Shown here piece after piece: positions 34,687 to 37,649 of a DNA stretch of 37,649 bases. This DNA comes from Lachnospiraceae bacterium (GTDB taxonomy: Bacteria; Bacillota; Clostridia; Lachnospirales; Lachnospiraceae): assembly GCA_029067805.1 (NCBI GenBank), contig JAIEDW010000222.1, forward strand, positions 1-37,649, given 5' to 3'. The position numbers and the translations under genes are program-made. The notes beneath the pieces were generated by a model. That model searched no databases, was not told the origin of the DNA, and saw nothing but the letters and a program-made list of their open reading frames with translations. How positions within the stretch are numbered: the first letter of the stretch is position 1; the number at the start of each line of letters is the position of its first letter.

Positions 34687-36600
34687 TTAGAATGTATAAA
34701 TAACTGCCGTAAGAGGCGGAAGATTGAACGTGATATACTGTTCCTTATAATCACACAAGCCTTTTCTCGCCTTAAGCGATTTTGACACCTTATTTCCGTT
34801 TCCGCCGTACTTCACCTCATCGGAATTGAGGATCAGCTTATATTGTGTATTTTCCGGAACACCGACTTTGTATTTTTCGTACATTACCGGTGTCATATTA
34901 ATTACGAACAACATTTTCTGCTTTCCGTCTTTTGACTTTCGTACAAAGCTGTAGATGCTCCTGTCCTTGTCGTCCGCATTTATCCACTCAAAGCCGCTCC
35001 AGTCGTTGTCAATCTCATATAAACAGGGACTTTCTTTATAAAGCTTGAGCAAGGTACCCATAAAGTCATGCATTCCCTTATTCAAAGGTTTTGCAAGCAA
35101 AGCCCAGTCAAGTTCTCTCGCCTCGCTCCACTCGCGCTCCTGTGCAAAATCCTGTCCCATGAACAACAGCTTTTTGCCTTCATGTCCGAACATAAAGGTA
35201 TAGAGGTTTCTGAGATTTGCATATTTATCAATCTCATAGCCCGGCATCTTGTTTACCAAAGAGCATTTTAAGTGCACAACCTCATCGTGTGACAACGGCA
35301 GAATATAATTCTCCGCGCTGTTATAGCTCATGGCAAACGTAAGTTTGTTATGGTTCCCGCTCCTAAAGAACGGATCCAACTTCATATATTCTAAATAGTC
35401 ATGCATCCAGCCCATATTCCATTTAAACGAAAATCCCAAACCGTCGTCTTCGGGTCTTGCGGTTACTTTCGGCCATGCAGTCGACTCCTCCGCAATCGTC
35501 ATAACGCCGGGATGCGCGCCATGAATTACGGAATTTAAGTGCTTAAAGAACTCAATCGCGTCAAGGTTCTCGTTTCCGCCGTACTTGTTTGCCACCCACT
35601 CTCCATCTTTCTTACCGTAATCAAGATAAAGCATTGATGCCACAGCGTCCACGCGAAGTCCGTCTATATGGAATTCGTTGATCCAGAAAAGCGCATTCGC
35701 AATTAGGAAATTTTTTACTTCCGTTTTACTGTAATTAAAAATCTTGGTGCCCCAGTCAGGGTGCTCGCCGAGCCGCTTATCGGGATGCTCGTAAAGACAA
35801 GTTCCGTCAAACTCGCTCAAGCCGTGGGCATCTCTCGGGAAGTGGGCGGGTACCCAGTCCAAGATAACGCCGACGTTGTTTTTATGCAAAAGGTCTATCA
35901 AATAACGGAAATCATCGGGATTGCCATATCTTGAGGTAGGCGCATAGTAGCCGGTTACCTGATATCCCCATGATCCGTCAAACGGAAATTCCGCGATACC
36001 CATAAGCTCGACATGCGTATAGGGCATTTCCTTTAAATATTCCACAATTCGGTCTGCAAATTCGCGATAGTTGTAGAAACCATCCTCTGTACCGTCAGGA
36101 TGTTTCATCCATGAACCGATATGACACTCATAAATGGACATGGGCTGACTGTTCATGTCTTTTTTGTCGCGCTCTGTCATCCATTTCTTGTCGCCCCATT
36201 TGAAGTGATTTAAGTCATACACTCTCGACGCGTTACCCGGACGCATTTCCGCATAATTTGCATACGGATCCGCCTTATAGAGCTTATTACCGTTTGGAAG
36301 CACGAGCAAATATTTATACATCTGTCCTTCCTGAACACCCTCTATAAACGTTGCAAAAATGTTGCTCTCGTCGCCGAGCCGCTCCATGGGCGCTGCGGTT
36401 TCGTTCCAATCATTAAATTCGCCTACGACATATACCTCTTTTGCATTCGGCGCCCAGACTGCAAAAAAAACACCCTTTTTTTTGCCCTCTTTACTAAAAT
36501 GCGCACCCAGCTTTTTGTATATTTCGTAATGTGTTCCCTGTCCAAATACGTACTGGTCTGCCTCTGAAATAAAAACTGTCGTTTCTTCGGTTTTCGCCAT
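34687..36600 (-). CDS. glgB: 1,4-alpha-glucan branching enzyme (GH13 with CBM48)
   Basis: VWAPNAKEVYVVGEFNDWN, DWVPAHFPRDAHGL, DGLRVDAVASMLYLDY, TIAEESTAWP, LPLSHDEVVH. Confidence 0.97.
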   Translation of the reverse strand: MAKTEETTVFISEADQYVFGQGTHYEIYKKLGAHFSKEGKKKGVFFAVWAPNAKEVYVVGEFNDWNETAAPMERLGDESNIFATFIEGVQEGQMYKYLLVLPNGNKLYKADPYANYAEMRPGNASRVYDLNHFKWGDKKWMTERDKKDMNSQPMSIYECHIGSWMKHPDGTEDGFYNYREFADRIVEYLKEMPYTHVELMGIAEFPFDGSWGYQVTGYYAPTSRYGNPDDFRYLIDLLHKNNVGVILDWVPAHFPRDAHGLSEFDGTCLYEHPDKRLGEHPDWGTKIFNYSKTEVKNFLIANALFWINEFHIDGLRVDAVASMLYLDYGKKDGEWVANKYGGNENLDAIEFFKHLNSVIHGAHPGVMTIAEESTAWPKVTARPEDDGLGFSFKWNMGWMHDYLEYMKLDPFFRSGNHNKLTFAMSYNSAENYILPLSHDEVVHLKCSLVNKMPGYEIDKYANLRNLYTFMFGHEGKKLLFMGQDFAQEREWSEARELDWALLAKPLNKGMHDFMGTLLKLYKESPCLYEIDNDWSGFEWINADDKDRSIYSFVRKSKDGKQKMLFVINMTPVMYEKYKVGVPENTQYKLILNSDEVKYGGNGNKVSKSLKARKGLCDYKEQYITFNLPPLTAVIYTF

Positions 36601-36617
36601 AAATAGTTACCCCCAAT

Positions 36618-37649
36618 TTACATAAAATCGCGTTCTTTGAGGACAATCATATCCTCGTTATCATATCTTCTGGCAAACAATATATCCACAAAATTCTTAA
36701 CCTTAGACTTTTTCGATTTCCAGATCGCTTCGTCTATGATCTCTCTTACTTCGTCCTTTGTTACCACATGATTCCCGCTCTGTATGTTTGCAATTCTGGT
36801 ATAAAGGGCAAGCGTACCAAGCTCGTCAATAGAATATTCCAGCGCCAGCGCGTAATTTCTGGCATATGCTACAAGCGCATTGTTGTCCATCTCCATCAGG
36901 TCGATTCGGATATTAAAGTAATCCGCAATCATTGCCTGTTTTTCCAAAAGCCTTGTAATCTCTTTCTTCGTGTCCTCGATAATGACAACAATTCCGAGAT
37001 TATCCTGATTGAGAAGTGTCGCAAGCTCATAGAGTTTTTCCTCGGTCATACCGTTTGCCTTCTCTATTATAATACCACCATTATCCAATTTCTCAAATAC
37101 TTCTTTTAAATTTCTTTGATTTAATTTTTCACCTGTGATTTTTGCCACCTTAGCGGAGAAATTCGGATCGGCAGCCTGAAATTCCCGAATCAGATTCTTT
37201 GCCATTTTCACAGTATCTATTCCGGCGTCACCCGTAATAATGACATTTCCCGTAAATGCGGCAAGCGTCATGTTTTCAAGCGCGTAAAGAATCTGCTTTT
37301 TGATCTTTTTGGTCACGGCAAAATTTTCGAACAGCTTCTGCTCCTCGACCGTAAATTCGCGGACCTCCTCGCGTTTTGCACCTGTCGTTTCTCTCTGCGC
37401 CGTTTCCACGATTCGCTCGGAAAGAGAACTTAAATCCGCCGTATTCATTTTGATTTCCTGTGTCTTTAAAGCATCCTCTTTCGCCGTTTCCGCAATGCTT
37501 TCCGCATCTTCGGGGTCAAGCTCCCGCATCATCAGCTCATCGTCTTCATAATACTCTTCCGAATCGGAAGTTTCTGCTATTTCGTCTTCGTAGTTTGTTT
37601 CCTCTGCTGTCTGCGATTCCTCATAACTTACCTCTACTTCGTCCTGTGC
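36618..37649 (-). CDS. AAA-like protein with degenerate Walker motifs and acidic N-terminal extension (5' truncated by window)
   Basis: ORF remains open to the window edge: ...AQDEVEVSYEESQTAEETNYEDEIAETSDSEEYYEDDELMMRELDPED; GNVIITGDAGIDTVKMAKNLIRE, GGIIIEKANG. Confidence 0.65.
   Translation of the reverse strand, partial: AQDEVEVSYEESQTAEETNYEDEIAETSDSEEYYEDDELMMRELDPEDAESIAETAKEDALKTQEIKMNTADLSSLSERIVETAQRETTGAKREEVREFTVEEQKLFENFAVTKKIKKQILYALENMTLAAFTGNVIITGDAGIDTVKMAKNLIREFQAADPNFSAKVAKITGEKLNQRNLKEVFEKLDNGGIIIEKANGMTEEKLYELATLLNQDNLGIVVIIEDTKKEITRLLEKQAMIADYFNIRIDLMEMDNNALVAYARNYALALEYSIDELGTLALYTRIANIQSGNHVVTKDEVREIIDEAIWKSKKSKVKNFVDILFARRYDNEDMIVLKERDFM

Overview
This is a chromosomal window that looks like a Clostridia/Lachnospiraceae-type Firmicute (inferred from gene content; not verified). 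From left to right it contains: the start of a gene running off the left edge; an orphan BlaR1/BlaI-type pair with a Cys/His-rich C-terminus on the BlaR1-like protein; a HIT protein; a flavodoxin-SCP2 fusion; a rhomboid protease; and a large secreted glucosaminidase/Ig-repeat protein. Next come a complete branched-chain amino-acid ABC operon (livK-H-M-G-F), an MGMT-like protein with a PCYR active site, a GH28 polygalacturonase-like enzyme and an Rpn-type nuclease. The centre is a ~11 kb Gram-positive Tad/Flp pilus locus (17507-28368). It has two prepilin peptidases, a 55-aa Flp pilin absent from the supplied ORF track, a TadE-like protein with tandem Cys/His modules, an FHA protein, an LPD3-like gene inserted in the operon, and a ~180-nt block of hairpins and direct repeats between tadB and tadC. 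The right side holds a flagellar cluster (DUF6240/FliK-like protein, flagellin, FliS) behind a sigma28-like promoter, a divergently transcribed DUF2508 gene, glgB and a degenerate AAA-like protein cut by the right edge. No rRNA, tRNA, CRISPR array or intact IS element was recognised. All family calls were made by eye from protein motifs, with no database search.
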